Assembly (NCBI GenBank): GCA_963669155.1
Contig: OZ022591.1
Location: forward strand, 18,337,385 to 18,401,384
DNA: 64,000 nucleotides
Direction of reading: 5' to 3'
Source: Arbacia lixula
Lineage: Eukaryota > Echinodermata > Echinoidea > Arbacioida > Arbaciidae
In this document: piece by piece, positions 44,371 to 59,300 of the stretch
How positions within the stretch are numbered: the first letter of the stretch is position 1
How the letters are laid out: every line of letters starts with the position of its first letter
Position numbers and translations under genes: made by a program
The notes under the pieces: model-generated
The model's input: only the letters and a program-made list of their open reading frames with translations
Told to the model about the DNA's origin: nothing
Database searches by the model: none

Positions 44371-47300
44371 TTTATCTCTATCAGCAGTAGTATGATTAGC
44401 AGTTATTTTATCATTAATACCAATACATGTAGTAACAGCAGCGAAATTAGTCATGTAACAGTAATATTAGCATTGTAAAGTAGTAGCAGCAGCAGAAGTA
44501 GTTCAATTGGTGGAAGCAGTAGCAGAAAAAGCAGTTGTAGTATTCGTGATATCAGTATTGGCAGTAACAACAACTACAATCCTCTAGCTAGTGCCGTCCT
44601 CCTTCCTCTCCTCTTTCTCACCCTCCACCTCCCACTCCTCTTCTCCCTCCTTCCTCTTCCTCCTCCTCTTCCTCCTCCTCTTCTTCCTCCTCCTCCTCCT
44701 CCTCCTCCTCTTCCTCTTTTTCCTACTTTTTCCTCCTCTTCCTCTTTTTCCTACTCCCCACCTCTTTTCGCTTCCTCCTAACTTCCCAATACAATCATCA
44801 TATGCTTTATTTATCTTATTTTCTTAGGACAAGTTCCACCTTTCCAAATCGGCCATGGTGAGCCGGTTATCGTGACATCACCCAATTACCCCAATGACTA
44901 TCCCGAAAACATCCGGTTTACTTGGTACCTCACAGCACCTAAAGGATATTGGATTCGGGCTCGAGTTTTGGATCTTGACCTGCCATTTGATGGATCCTTT
45001 GTCTATATTGGATATGGCGAATATTTGGGTACTTTCAGTATTTTGAACTTGTTGAAACTGTAATAAAAACAAAAACAAACCGTTAAGTAATCTTTTGATT
45101 CACAATGCCGGATAATAGGTACTGAAAACGTGTAGTCTTGGTCACCATGGAAACAAAATTCCAGAAGCAGACTGAAATACACAAGAAGAATGAGACCCTG
45201 GCGATATTATGAATTGAATACAATTATTAAGATTGACATTGAAAGCGTATACCAACTACAAGTTCCTCCACAACGCTCGTGTGTCCGATTCCGGGCGGAA
45301 ACGGTGTTTAAAAAACTCCTCGAATTGATTGGAATAGAAAAGTGTCCATAGTCAGAATAGTGCATAGGAGCACCCAACTAAGCTGCAATCCTCATTTCCT
45401 TTCATCGCATTTATTTCGCTTGTTTGATAATTACACAGAAAATAAACACCTTTTTTTTTTAAATCTTTATTAAATTCTCTAATGATAGCGTTTTCACTAA
45501 GATCCAGCTAGTCCTTCCCGCTCTTTCTTTATTTTATTAATCAGGCACATCCAAAATGTGGACATTGGACATGCAGACGATAGGGCTGGGCAAGTACCCA
45601 ACGTATGAAATTGCATTGAACAGCGCACTGATTATGCTTCGCTCAACTCCTGTTGTGGTCGGCAGGGGCTTCAAAATTAGCTGTTCGTCATTTACAAGTA
45701 GGTACCGCATTTAAAGGTAAAAATCAGTGGAATGTTCCCAATTCGGGAGGCACTCGTTATTCCGAAGGTTCGTTATTCCGAAGGTTCGAATACTCCGAAG
45801 GTTCGAATACTCCGAAGGTTCGTTTTTCCGAAGGTTCACTATTCGAAGATTCGCTATTCCGAAGGCTCGTTAGTCCGAAAACAAATTAAGGTTCGTTATT
45901 CCGAAGGTTCGTTAGTCCGAGAAAGAAATAAGGTTCGTTATTTTGAAGGCTCGTTATTCCCGAAAAGAAATAAGGTTCGTTTTCCGAAGATCCGTTAATC
46001 CAAAAACGAAATGGGGTTCGAACCCTTTAAACGAACCTGCGGAAGAAACGAACCTTATTCTATTTTCGGATTAACGAACCTTTGGAAAAACGAACCTTCA
46101 AAATAATGCCACAAATGCTCGGATTAACGATCCCTTTTTCGTTTTCGGACTAACGAGCATCGAGGTATAGGCAATTTACGTGTTTCGGTATTACGAAACT
46201 TCGAAATAACAAACATTCAGTTAACCCAACCTTCGGAATATCGAATTGTAACCCCAATTCGATAGCTCAAGGTAAGTGGAAGGAGGGGAGAAGAAAGTTC
46301 CAAAGCATACCTACAGACATCATAGGGTATATTTATGTTTCGCATTTAGTAAGTTGAACTCCCAATGACATTTTAGTTTCAATTGAATAAAAATATCCAC
46401 CCTCTCCCCACCCAGGCAATCCGCTAATTTATGTTTACGTGATCATGAGACTATACGTTCTCAACAATCCATTCGATACACTGGCGCAGCTATCTGATAT
46501 ATCTTCCTACTGATATTTGTATGTTTTAAAAAAATATGTTAAAGCCTCTTTATTTCAGTCTTAAACAATAAGCATTATATATATGTGTTCGCAACTCTAA
46601 AGTATTACAATGGATTATCAAAAATAGTAGTTTTGAAATGATCGCTTTATTGGTATGTTTTGGATATCAAGGCCTGGCATCAGTGTTCTGTGTTAACAAA
46701 AACTTCTCACACTTTTTCCTGAAATATTTTTAAAAAGAAAACAGGCCGAACTTTTCATTCATGGATTCAAAATGTGTCGTTTTTATAAGGAACAGGTTTT
46801 GTGACATTTCATTAATGATTATTAGTCTAATAATTCCCGGAATAGTCAATTCTCACTTTCTGACAGATTTTGACCTAAAATTGTTTGTGTATGCGGAAAT
46901 TGATTTAGAACAGAACAATGTCCATAGTGCATGACATGTCTCAACCTTGATAATGACACTGTGATATCAGTATCTAGTAGATTTATTGATGGACAATGGG
47001 TTTCGTTTCAGTTCTGAATTGATTATCTGATACACGCGCATTATTAGGTCCAAATGTCTCCAAAAATGAAGATCTCATGAAATGTTCCAAAAATTATTAC
47101 AAGAATGATAATTGTCACGAAGCCGACTTCTAAGAAAATGACATCCTTTGACTTCATGATGTGTGATTCTTAGCTTGTTTCGAGTTTTGACTCATTGTTT
47201 ATAATTTTTTTAAATATTTAAATATTATATAAGTTTGTTTTAACGCCTACTATCACAAATTATTGGGTAACACACTGTTATTGCTAAAACAAAAGACGCT

Positions 47301-50300
47301 ACTCTAATCTAGTCTATTAACCGTCCTCGATTGCTATTTTGTCCTTATTTGCTTGCTTAGAGAATCGAGACAATTATCTGTAACTTGTATTGTCCTGTAT
47401 GTGTGATTATACTGAAGCTCTTCTGTAGTTCATGTAATTAAAATATTTTTGCACACATTTGTACAGAATCATTAAAACGAGCCTTGTGCTCTTCAGGAAG
47501 ACTTCAACTGAAGGATTCATTTCCACAAGAGAGGCACTTCTGTTGACCTGGTAGAAAATGAAATTGCTTCTCTCATGAAAGGAAATGATATGATAGAATT
47601 CTTTTTATTTTTTTTTATTTTTGAGCTACATTGAATGAGGTTTAGATAATGTTGACAGGTTAAATAAGCATGCCTACATGATTGTCCTACTTCTGCAATA
47701 TAGCTACTTAATATTTTTGAACGTATTATTACTAAAGAATGTATTTTTTGTTACGTAACTGTTCTAAGCGATACTGCCATTTTTGCTACTATTACATCAA
47801 ACCACAGGAGAGCTCACTTTGGAGGAGAATTACTATGGAACTCTAAAATCGCCTGACTATCCATGGGCCTATAATAACAACCTGTTCATTCAGTGGACCA
47901 TCACGTCGCCGAAGAATTTCGGCATCCTCCTTAGCTTTCTCGTCCTCGATCTCGTCGACGACGGCGATGTCATTGCTTGCGGCTCGAGAGCCAACTCAGT
48001 GGATGACGTCATCACGTGGGCTAATTTTACGGGTCGCGAAGCGCCATCAGATGTTGTCATGTGGAAAGAAAAGGCGTGGGTAATATTCCAAACAGATTCC
48101 ATCGGGGTCGGGTCCGGATTTGAACTCCAATACCGACCCGTTTTGGGAGATGGTGAGTTCGATATTGGTGTTTGTTTGATATTTCCCTGATCTGTAGAAC
48201 ATTATAGGTTGAATGCTTGTAAAATGTGTCCGACTCTTACAGGTAATAGCTGTATGTTACTAATATGTTTGCTCAATGTCTTTGCCTTCAATTGACCAGA
48301 AACAATTTGTTTTGCCCAAATAGATATTTTTACAACAATAACGAATTCCGGGATTTAATCTCATTCATATTGGTCTTCATAGTAATCAATACATGGGGAA
48401 AGATTAGTAAAATGTGATATCAATGTCCTAAGAGTTGAAATGAGCATGACATTCCGTTTACCCAATTTTACAAAGGATAGTACAAAGATAGATCGTAAAT
48501 GATGTTTAGATTTAAGTTTCAGGAAAATCAAGTTTAATAGAAATAGACGTTGCAAAATATACATATTTTCCAGTTTAGCTAGGAATCTTATGCATCAATT
48601 AAAACCAAAAGTGGCACAGAATGATCTAACGAGATTTCAGTGCATGTTTTTATTCCATCTAATACAGATTATCTCTAGAATTCACGCATTAAATAGTTAT
48701 ATTATCAGTGATGAAGAACATTAATCAAAACCTGGATGCATATTACACAACTGCGTGTGCTTGAGTTTCTTTGTTTTTGTTGTCTTAATTCTTCCTTCAT
48801 TCCTATGAATATGTTTATATCATCGCTATCAAAAATCAACTGGCCAGTTAAGAGCGTATCAAGAGCTTCAAGTGCTGTTTCAGTCTTAACTTCTCTTATT
48901 ATAATTATTGAATTGCACCGTTGTCTTAATCTATCAAAGGTCATTACAGGCAATATTTTGCTTTGACATATGTAGCACTTTAAAAGACAGAGTGCCCCTT
49001 TCAAAGAAAAGGTCTTGAACTCCGCATGGATAACCAGTATACTTTAACAAACATGTCAGAAATATCAAAGCTTCACGAACCATTTTAAAGAAAGTGAACA
49101 ACTATCCTTGTTAACGTTTTAAAACGTCGCGACCATAGTCTACATTCATATGCTGCATTTCAGTGGCCGGTGGCGCAAAGCTCGCATTGGCGCGGGCAAT
49201 CACTGACCCTGACTGACATCTGTGCGGACAGTTCGGAGCGGACAACTGCGATGCGTACTGTTTGCAGTCTTGGGAGTATACTGTACTGGGAAGACAAAAA
49301 GGCCTTCAAAAGGTGATCGTGAGCAATTGTCTTGCCAATGGTCTTAAATGCATGTATTGTCCGTTTTAGAAACTTGCTGAAAGTTATTTGCCCTAAAACT
49401 ATCCATATTTGCAGTAATTAGTGATTAAATCACAAATCATCAAATTGTTCGGGCCGAACATTTCAAGGATTTGTGAGTTAATCACTAATTACTCAAAATG
49501 TGGATCATATGAGGGCAAATAATTTTCAGCAAGTTTCTAAAATGGACAATAAATGAACTTAAGACCATTGGCAAGAAGATTGCTCCTGGTCACCTTTTGA
49601 AGGCCTTTTTGTCTTCCCAGTACAGTATATTCCATTTAACATGTTGAAGGAGTGCGGAGGTTTTGAATGATTCGTTAAAAACGTAGGCAAAATGTTAAGA
49701 TCAATATCAGTCTTATTTCACCAATTGTTATATCAGGGTTAATTTGATCATCAGAGGTTTTATGTTCACATTATCAGCGCGTTTTCAAAAAAATATGATT
49801 AAGCGATCATTTCACATTTATACAGGTTATTTTTTTTTTAAATGTAAGTCGTAATATACATATTACTGAACAACAAGAAAATGTTGTGGAAGACCAAATT
49901 CCTCAATTAATTCATATCTAATAATGGTTATTACTTGATATCGAAATGTATAGTCCTACATCACAAATCGTTTGTTCCCATTATTTGCTTAATACTTACA
50001 TGTATCTACTTTTTAAATAAGAGCATGTATATGTGTGCATACATACATCTTACTACAGGCCATTGTCTTGTTCCACTTGGTATGGAGGGGGGATGGATAC
50101 CAGATGCTAGCATCACTGCATCCAGTCAGAGAGATGCAGGCCACGCCCCCAACATGGCCAGGTTACATGGGCCGTCCTCGTGGAGACCCCACAAGACCGA
50201 CGCGATATCGACAATTAAGGTGACATAGTGGCGCCCTCTATAAACTATATCATAACTATCGGCGTCGTCACATCCATTGCTTTGCAGGTTTCTGGTCCTA

Positions 50301-53300
50301 CATTACACGGTAGAGATTATATAAGCGCTTCGCCACCGTGGTATTGTGCAATGCAACTGTAATATTAATGTTAGCTTGTTAATGACTCCAAAATATGAAA
50401 CAAAATTGCATGATCACAGAGAGCATTTTTTCCTAACTATTCTGCATAACATTTTCAGGAAAAAAATAAGGTAGAAAGTTATGGCCTTTGATATGCCACA
50501 CATTGTGTTCAGACCAGATAAAACGGCACCCTCCAAATTAATGCGCCGCAGAGGGGGTGTGCGGCCTACCGTATAAAGAGATTGATGAGAAAGTAATTTG
50601 AGTATTGACTGACCATACCTCTACAGGTCACGTTTGATATTGACACCTACGTCACTGGGCTTCTCATCCAAGGCGGTCCGGGAGTGAGGGGTGTCTGGCT
50701 GGAGTCAATCCATATCGGCTTTAGTGACGGCTTTAACATAGTAGGTATTTTCACTATTTTCGCAACAAGCACCTTTACATGCACACGAACTATTTCTCAC
50801 TGTCGCAGTGCCGATTAACGTATGTGACTTTTTACTACATGGTACATCCAACGTTACATTGCAAGGCGTGTTAACCCTAATACTCCGGGGGGGGGGGGGG
50901 GGGGGGAGGAGGGGAGGAGGTATTATGGCATTATCTGATCCTTCCCGCACATTTTGATACCAAATTGATGGCGATCGGACGTACCGTGCTGGAGTCAGAT
51001 TACAATTACCATACACACGTCAAGGACATTTTGCTATTTCTCTATATGATTGTGTATAACCCAATGGACAAAATCAGGAGCTTTTCCATTTTATGTAAAT
51101 ACTTTTTTTAGTTAGTATCACTGGTTCAAATAGTGAAATTTTTACCACACACGCACACATACACCCACACCCAAAATGGCAAAAGCGCTTGACGAAAAAA
51201 AGAGAAATACATAAGAAAATTGAAAAAGAATTAAATGCATAAGAAATAATAACAACAACCTATCCTTTTCTTTCAGGAATTGATGAGGGAGTTAACAAAG
51301 ACATTTCTACCCAAAATTGCTATTCCTGAGGCTTTGTTTAATAATGAGAAATACCAAAATCTCTGATTTCTCTCATAAATTAATTAATAAAGAAATAAAT
51401 AAAAGGGTTTTCGTAAATTCAGCTCTACTCAATTGTAGATTACATAATTCCTGACCCTTGTGCAAATTTTTGAGGCAATCGGGCGACCCGTGGCCTTGAC
51501 CTCAGGAGTCATCATGCCCCCCGGTAATAACAAGCTTTGAAATACCCCGGCCCAGAGTAGAGAGTGTTAGCCTGGCATTCAGTCTAATTGAAATATCTTT
51601 TCCAAACCGTCACAAGCAGGCTATACATTCGGTCCTAGTACTGGCATGTCTGTCTCACATGCTCGAAGGAGTCAGAGAAGTGGAAGAGATTGAGTTTTTG
51701 TACAGTTCGGATGAGAGCATTGTAATTTGATCCATTTATTGCACATGAAAATCTTATTCAAAACAATAAAATTTTTGTGTAGTGCAGTTGCGTTTTGGTA
51801 TCAATGTAATGAACTTTAAAGTATAACAGTTTGGAGTACATTTCTTCGTTAATCTATTCTTATAACACAGCAATCGGTTTATCGATGATTGCTTTGAAAT
51901 CCTCAGCCTTCACAATATATGTACACTAAACTGATGCAAACCACATATGAATAAATATATAAACGTTCATGCTTAGAAGACCATGTAGTATATCACGTAT
52001 CAAAATAAATGATATTCATAATGCACTTTGTGAACATTACGTCTCTTTAATACTTGTGCATTCCTATTTGATCCATCCTTACAATATGTTTGCAATCTAT
52101 TTACTTATGTATTACAGATTTCAAAACAAGAAATATGGGGCATACGTAGATACGCAATTGGCATTTTTTTTTTTACAATGATCTAATCATGATATATGCT
52201 TTATATAAAGTGAAAACTCAGATTACGGTTACTCATCAAATAAATAAAGCAGTAATTCATACATCGCGTTGTTACCATTGTTTTGTGGCGAATAGTCACG
52301 TGCGTTTCTGAGAATTCAGCTTTCATCTAGTAAAAGCAGCAAGCAGGCTCGATATTCTAATTCATATCCTGTTATGATTTGGTAACCAGAATGGTTAATT
52401 TTTTATTTTGACTTGTTGCAAACGAATGGAAAACATTGATTTCTATTAGCTGTTTATGTTATGTTGTTGTTTTACGAGGCAATTCAATTTAAATCAATTC
52501 ATTCATACTTCAGTTACGTAACGGTACCTGGTCTCCAGAGAAGGTGACCCTGATCAACTTCAGATATCCCCTGCTTACGAATTATATCCACGTGACACCC
52601 AGAACAAAGCTCAATGCCGAGTTGCTATCCCTGCGTTTCGAAATACTTGGATGTCCTCTAGGTAAGTGTTGCCAAAACATTTTTTATTAAATAACAATGC
52701 CGCAAAGCATCCTCCCTCTCCAAACATTTTTTTTTATGTTGTATCCGCATCTTTCTCTTTCTTCCTACCGACCCCATGCTCCTTTATTTTTTTTTTCTTA
52801 TAGACATCTAATTGTATACGTTCTTATCTCTCGCTCTTTTATTCTCATCTACATATCTTTCTGTCTTCTCTCTCTCTCTCCCTTTTTCTCTCACAAACAC
52901 ACAAAGACACATTACCGTTTCGTTTACATTTTATGTTGATAAATACGAATTTAAACATCTCTTTTGAATCATGATTCAATATCCTATCATCCTTACACAG
53001 AATATACTCATATGTGATCCATACCACCACGACTGTAAAGTACAAAATAGATACTCCAGATAAACGGATGTCTTAAAAAGGGTGACAGTGAGGCACACTC
53101 GAGCGATTATAGTTTGGCACTTCCGGCCATTCCTTGCACTGTGACGACAGCATGAAGCAGTATGTTGAGAAGATTGTAACACGCAACGGTAGTAGAATCT
53201 GTGTGACGAATTGCTTTTCGGGAATGAAATCAACATGTGAACATGCCATAGGAACAAGATAAATCGCTCTGTGTGAACGTTCTTTTAACCCTTCCTGTTC

Positions 53301-56300
53301 CACAGGAACTGCTAGGACGCGGGTCGCCGCTGTGGCTCGTTTGACGACTGCGAAATTACCAATAGATTATCAATTCAAACGAGCTACGACAGTCCGCCAG
53401 TTTGTCGGAGAGGCGGGGAACTGACGTTGAAATGGTTAAATGTGAGGCCTATTATGCCCTACTCTGTCAAAAGGAAGCAAGTGAAAAATCACTTAAATCT
53501 AGGTTATTTGTATTCTTAAAATGTACCCAGCATCCCCTAAATATGGCAAAAATCTGGAAAAGAAATATTTATCATGCTGCGAGATATTCAATGTAACATG
53601 ATGTGTTGTTGCACTGATGCCAATGAAAGTGACAGACACATTTTGCACATTTACAAGAAAAGTCTCTCTTGTTAGTTGCTTCCTTTTGTCAGAGTAGGTC
53701 AGTATTATGGCAAGTATAGCGGAAAACCACTCCGTGTAAACTTACTTTTAATAGGAAATCGAGAGAAAGGGGCGTTTCATTTGATATGAAGCATTTTCAA
53801 AATCATCTCAATTCAGATTGCCGCTTCGACCTCGGGCTAGCATCAGGACATTTGCCGTCGAGTCAGATCAGGTCTTCTGCCGACCAAGACTCCGAGATGG
53901 CCGATTCTTCTTCTGAAGATGAGCTGAGGCTGCTGCCGTTTTCTCGTCTTCCAAGCACTGGCTGGACAGCTGACAGGCTCGGGGAGACGCCGTGGATTGA
54001 GATTGCTTTTGATACGGTGACGATCCTGAATGACGTCATCATTCAACAATGTGAGGGCAGTCGTTTGTATCAGTTCTCCGTCAGCACTTTACAAGACCCT
54101 GTCAAAGTGATCAAGGTAATACTGCAATAATGTAATAATTTACGATCGTATATGTTGTATGGGAACAATATGCGTTACAGGAGTCGGGGGACTCTTTAAC
54201 CTCCAGCAGGTCTATTGTTCCAGATAACTCGCTGCTCTATGGGATTTGCATGTATTACTTGTTAAAAAAAAACGCAGGTCGCACACAAGGGGTTAGATTG
54301 TTGAGTACATCTCCAGCCCAGTGTGACACCTCATCAAGTGTAAAGACAGATTAAACCAATTGAAACGTGTACGTTGTTCCCATTGATTAATTGCTTATTT
54401 ATTATGATCATTGTGATTAATCCGTCGTTTGTCGCTTTGTCTTTTGCACGTACCAAGTATAGTAACACCGCTCCCCTTATTTCTATATTCCGACCATTCA
54501 TTTGACTGTTTACTCATTTACTGGTTTGTAGGCTTTGGCTGAAAGTGAATGAGTGGGACTTAGTATAAATGTAATTATGCGAGAAATGTTATCATTGTCA
54601 GTTTCTTTCTACATTTTCTCGAGCAGGATATTTCAGAGTGCTTGACATCTATGTGCAAGGTGGCAATAAGCCCTACTCTAAGAAGTACATCATTTCGGGT
54701 GGAGCCTACTTCCTGGCTGAATGACACAGTGTCTTTCCGTCTTGAGTTGCTTGGGTGCAGGAGTGTAGGTAAGTAACCATGGAGAAAGTGACCTCATGGG
54801 ATGATTCTTCGAGCAGTTTCGTGCATGGTGAGGATAAGAAAATGGTGTCACGATACATAATGTGCAATCCTGAAAATAAACTGAAAGGATTATTTTGTGG
54901 AGTTAAAGCCTTTCAAAATACATGTTTGCACCGACCCTCTATCCCAATACAGTCAAACCTGGCTATGCGGCCACCTGGATTCAGCAGCCACCTGCCTATA
55001 GCAGCCACCTTCGACTCCTCCGCAGAGAAATTCAGTGTTAAAGACCCTGGATATAGCGGCCACCTGGCTAACGCGGACAGCGGCCACCCATTTTGTCTCC
55101 CTCGGCCAAAATTTTACTGTGTATAGCGGCCACCAATTCTGAAATCACCCGTCCCTATCGGCGTGGAAAGTTGGCTTTTTGCGATGCGACGTAACTTAAA
55201 CGGCCGTGAAAAGCTAGAGGCGTGAAAAGCCTGCTTTCTAGCTGCATGACGTACAGCTCATTAACACATTCTCGAATGTATGAAACTTGTAAGAGACCTT
55301 GCCAAACAAAAAGCAGGATCTTAACTTAATTACCCTAATCAATGAAATCCCGATGTCCGGTGTTTTTTTTTTTTCTTTTTTTTAGTGAGTCTCTGCATCC
55401 CATGCTTTTATTGTTGTGATGAATAATACCCCGGATCCTCGCTCGGCCCCGAGGCCAGCGCAGCCCGGGTTCGCGCGCGCCCTCAGCCCATGCCCAGACC
55501 AATCTGGATCCGCGATATGCGCTACTACAAGCTGGCAGCAGCGCGCGGTTCTTCAGCGTTCGCAATCTCAGAAGCACACAGCTAGGCTGTAACTCGAAAC
55601 TCATCGATATGCCTATGGACTAAGTTGCTTACTTCAATCAACTCCCGTTCGGAAATTATTGAGGCAAAAATATTTTAAAAGACACGATAAAGAATATTTC
55701 TCGATTAAATAAAATATGTCAAGATAGAAGATATATTTTATTGTGCATTTATTGTGCATGTATATTCATAAAATCCTGGTAGTACCAAGTAGGAAAAAAG
55801 AATGCCATTAGCACGTAAAAACACAAATTCATACTTATATTGAATATATTGAGAAGTTGCTTTACGATATGTAAATAGATGTTCCCATGTTATTTGCTTG
55901 AGTTGGGGTTCTGGAGGAAATACAAATACTTTGTATTAAATGTTGTGTTTTCGCCACTTTATCACGGATCATATAGCACAAATTAAAATCGAGAATATCA
56001 AGGAAAAGCCAATTATCCTGTGATGAATTAAAATGTTGCTATTGTTTAATCATTCATTCCATTTTCCTTCTACAGAATGTGTGTCTGCGTACTGCAAGAA
56101 TAATTGCACATCTGCGCATTTTACTTCTGACGTAGCACTAAATTTCTCCGCCCGCCAAAACACGTTCCTGCACCCACGCTCACAGTGTGAGGGAAGCATC
56201 AGTGTAGATAGCGATTTGCGTGCCTTCTTCATGTTCGATGGATTTAAGGTGAAAAAATATGTGATCTACAACAATTTAGCCTAGATAACACAATACTCTA

Positions 56301-59300
56301 AATTATGTAGATTGTGGCTAAATGAGCGCAATTGCTGGGGTTGAGGGCCAGAGGAGGAGGTTGGGGTGGGGATCCTTGCTTTCTTTCACATACTTTACAG
56401 ATATATCTTTCGATCTTGCACACAGCTCTAATGATGGATTGATTTCTCCTTAGGTTGAGAAATGATTCATGTGCAGTGACAACGTGTTTGTTTCTGATCG
56501 GTTATCATGGTTATTGCACATAATACTCTATTTTCCTTATTAATCATGTGTATGGCGAAATGAGCGTAATTTCTGAAGACACCAAAGGAAGGAGGGGGGG
56601 AGATTGCCTTTTTGTCACATGCTTTACAGAGACATCTTTCGATCTTTTACAAAGCTCTAATAATGGATTCATGGGGGGCCTTCCTAGCATGAGAAATTAA
56701 TGAATGCTAGTAAGCTGAAAAGAGCATGTGCAGTGACAACACCTTTTTTCTGATCTTTTTCTATCATCTGCGCATCACGTTCACTTCTAACCTTTAGAAC
56801 GTTGAGGATATCACATACAACCCAAGTGGGATGGTTCACCTCACCGATCGAGACACCGGCCAAAGAACGACCTACCGCTTTGGTGACACCCCCCCTTTCT
56901 TCATTTCGACATCTTCTCGCTTCTCGATTCGCATTTTGTCCGGTTTGGCGATTGGGAATGCGAGCATCACGGTTGGGTTTGGTTCCACAGGTAGATATTT
57001 TCTTAACGTTCATGTTGAAGTATTTTTGCATGTATCTAATATCTATGAAATTATTCTGAAGCTCTTTGATACGTATGTTTATCACAATCATGCCTCTTTT
57101 TAATTTCATTTTTCGTTGCTTATCATGGCTATTATGATAACTATTTTGTTTAATTTTAATATTTGTTTATGATATTGTTCTTTTCTTCATCTTCAACACT
57201 TTTTTTTGGTATACATGCACCTTTTTTATTTATCCTCACACTTTAAATGTTTGATATATCTGCATTGTTGCTTTGGTCAAGCGGATTAACCCCAAGCATA
57301 AGCTGTAGGGAATCCTCGCCTTCCTTTCAACTTTAATGGCTCTTAATCATGTTTATAAATAAATTTTAAAAAGATACATTTATATTTGTTGATGATTTGT
57401 GATCATGTTTATGTGTTGTGTAAACAACTTTTGTATTAATACATTCAATCATTTTCAAATGGAAACATGAACACATGTTAATTAATCAACAATCATGGCA
57501 GATATGTTTTTCTCCCATACAGGTACCATTAATGTGTGATTTCAGAATAAAAAGAACGAATCATCTGAAATTTATCAAGTCGTTAATATCAAATGAAACC
57601 ATGCTCCGTGGTAACGACACAACAGTTCTGCCATAATTACGGATCCTGTCATCTTTACAACCACTATCTTTTACCATTTATTACAATGTCCTTTTACAAC
57701 CTTCTGATAGAGAAATCCTTGTGCCCGCCCCTGGCCCAGGAGAACTATGGTGATACTAGTGCTGGATATAATGATAGCGCGTGTTGGCTTCCTTCCGGAC
57801 TAGTCATGTCCCCAGATTACTTGACAGATTATGCAGCAAACCAAGACGTCACGTGGTCAATCATCACAAGCGCCTGGAGTCGGATTAGCCTCGAGTTCGG
57901 CGAAATGAACGTCATCTCACACGAAAGTGGCTGCAGCAACGACTACGTGCTCGTCTCTGACGCGGCTCTGATGACCAGCCTCGGACGCTACTGCGACAGT
58001 AATCTTCCCGATGAGCGAATAGTCTCTTTTCGGAACCGAATGACGATAGTGTTTCATTCGGACAGCTTCGAGAGCGGCAATGGATTCATGGGAGAGTACC
58101 AGTCCGTTGACATGGTTCCTTACATCTTGAACGATACCCAGTTACAAGGTAATGCAAACTTTATTTATAACAAAATACTTGCACACAGAAGCGGTTTTCT
58201 CGTTACTGCTTGCTGCTTGTAGTTTGTTGCTTGGGTTTCCCTATCGTGGCAAAGTAGAGAAATCCTTCCGGGTACCAATCTTTAAATACCAAGGTGGTCA
58301 GCCGTTCCACTGGAGTACATATATCTACTGGAATGTATAACAAGATTGTCATAATGACAAGCATGAGCGGTAACCCGCTTCGTTGTGAATGCACTGTATA
58401 TACTCAGTTCATAGGAAAGCGGCTGTGCCGCCGTACCTCTCCACCTGTACTTACGAACAAATATTTTCCCGTTGCGGCAAGCATTAATGTTGCTTTAATG
58501 TAGCGATTTTCCCGTTGCGGCTAGCAATAATTTTGCTGCAATGTAGCGATTTATACATGTCATATGTGCTCAGCTGCATGGTCACCCGCATCGCTAGTGG
58601 TAGAAAACATGTGAATGACTTACCAGCTATTATCCATGTTATCATGGTTATGGCAAGATTCCTGCAGCGGCAAATTGCCTCAGTGGGAACGAACCTATAT
58701 ACCCTTTTTCCTGCTGAGGCAAAGGAAGACAATTTGCTGCACGTAAAACTGTGCAAAAATGTCAACACCCCAATGAACTCCACGGTAACTTGTATGTCGG
58801 CGTAAATACGCAGGTCAGCTTAAAACCGTTGCAAATCATGAAAGCGGATGTCGGAGAACTTTTCATGTAAAGTACCTTGATAATGATTATATAAAGTCTG
58901 GTCTAGTAAGAAATAATTTCTTCCTCCTTTTAATATATATATAGATGCCGTGTGTCACATCGGGTGGGACTCTTTTCGCGGCTCCTGCTACAAGTTCTTC
59001 ACTGCTGATGAAGCTATGACGTGGAATGAAGCAGAAGCCGTATGCGGGAGCAGCGAATCGTCGCACCTTGTCAGCATCCAAACCCAGGATGAAATGACGT
59101 TCTTGCAGTACATGGTATCGTCTCAATGGACAGCGCTGGAGGCCAAGACATATCTAGGAAAGCATTTTTAACTTGAATCATTATCAAAACTGTCACATTC
59201 CATGAAATGTTGTCATCTGTTACGTTCCAGGCAAGATGTTGCTCTAAAAGAATTGTGTGGATGAATAGTGCACAACTACGAGAAATAATGAACATGATTG

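Noticed and set aside
45653..45998. Repetitive open frames or CRISPR-like array
   Set aside because: Units are irregular, diverged and without spacers, and the host is eukaryotic; it is a degenerate minisatellite.
48705..49004. 99-codon minus-strand open frame
   Set aside because: Lies in gene B intron 8, has no recognisable domain, and its gene A counterpart does not preserve the frame.
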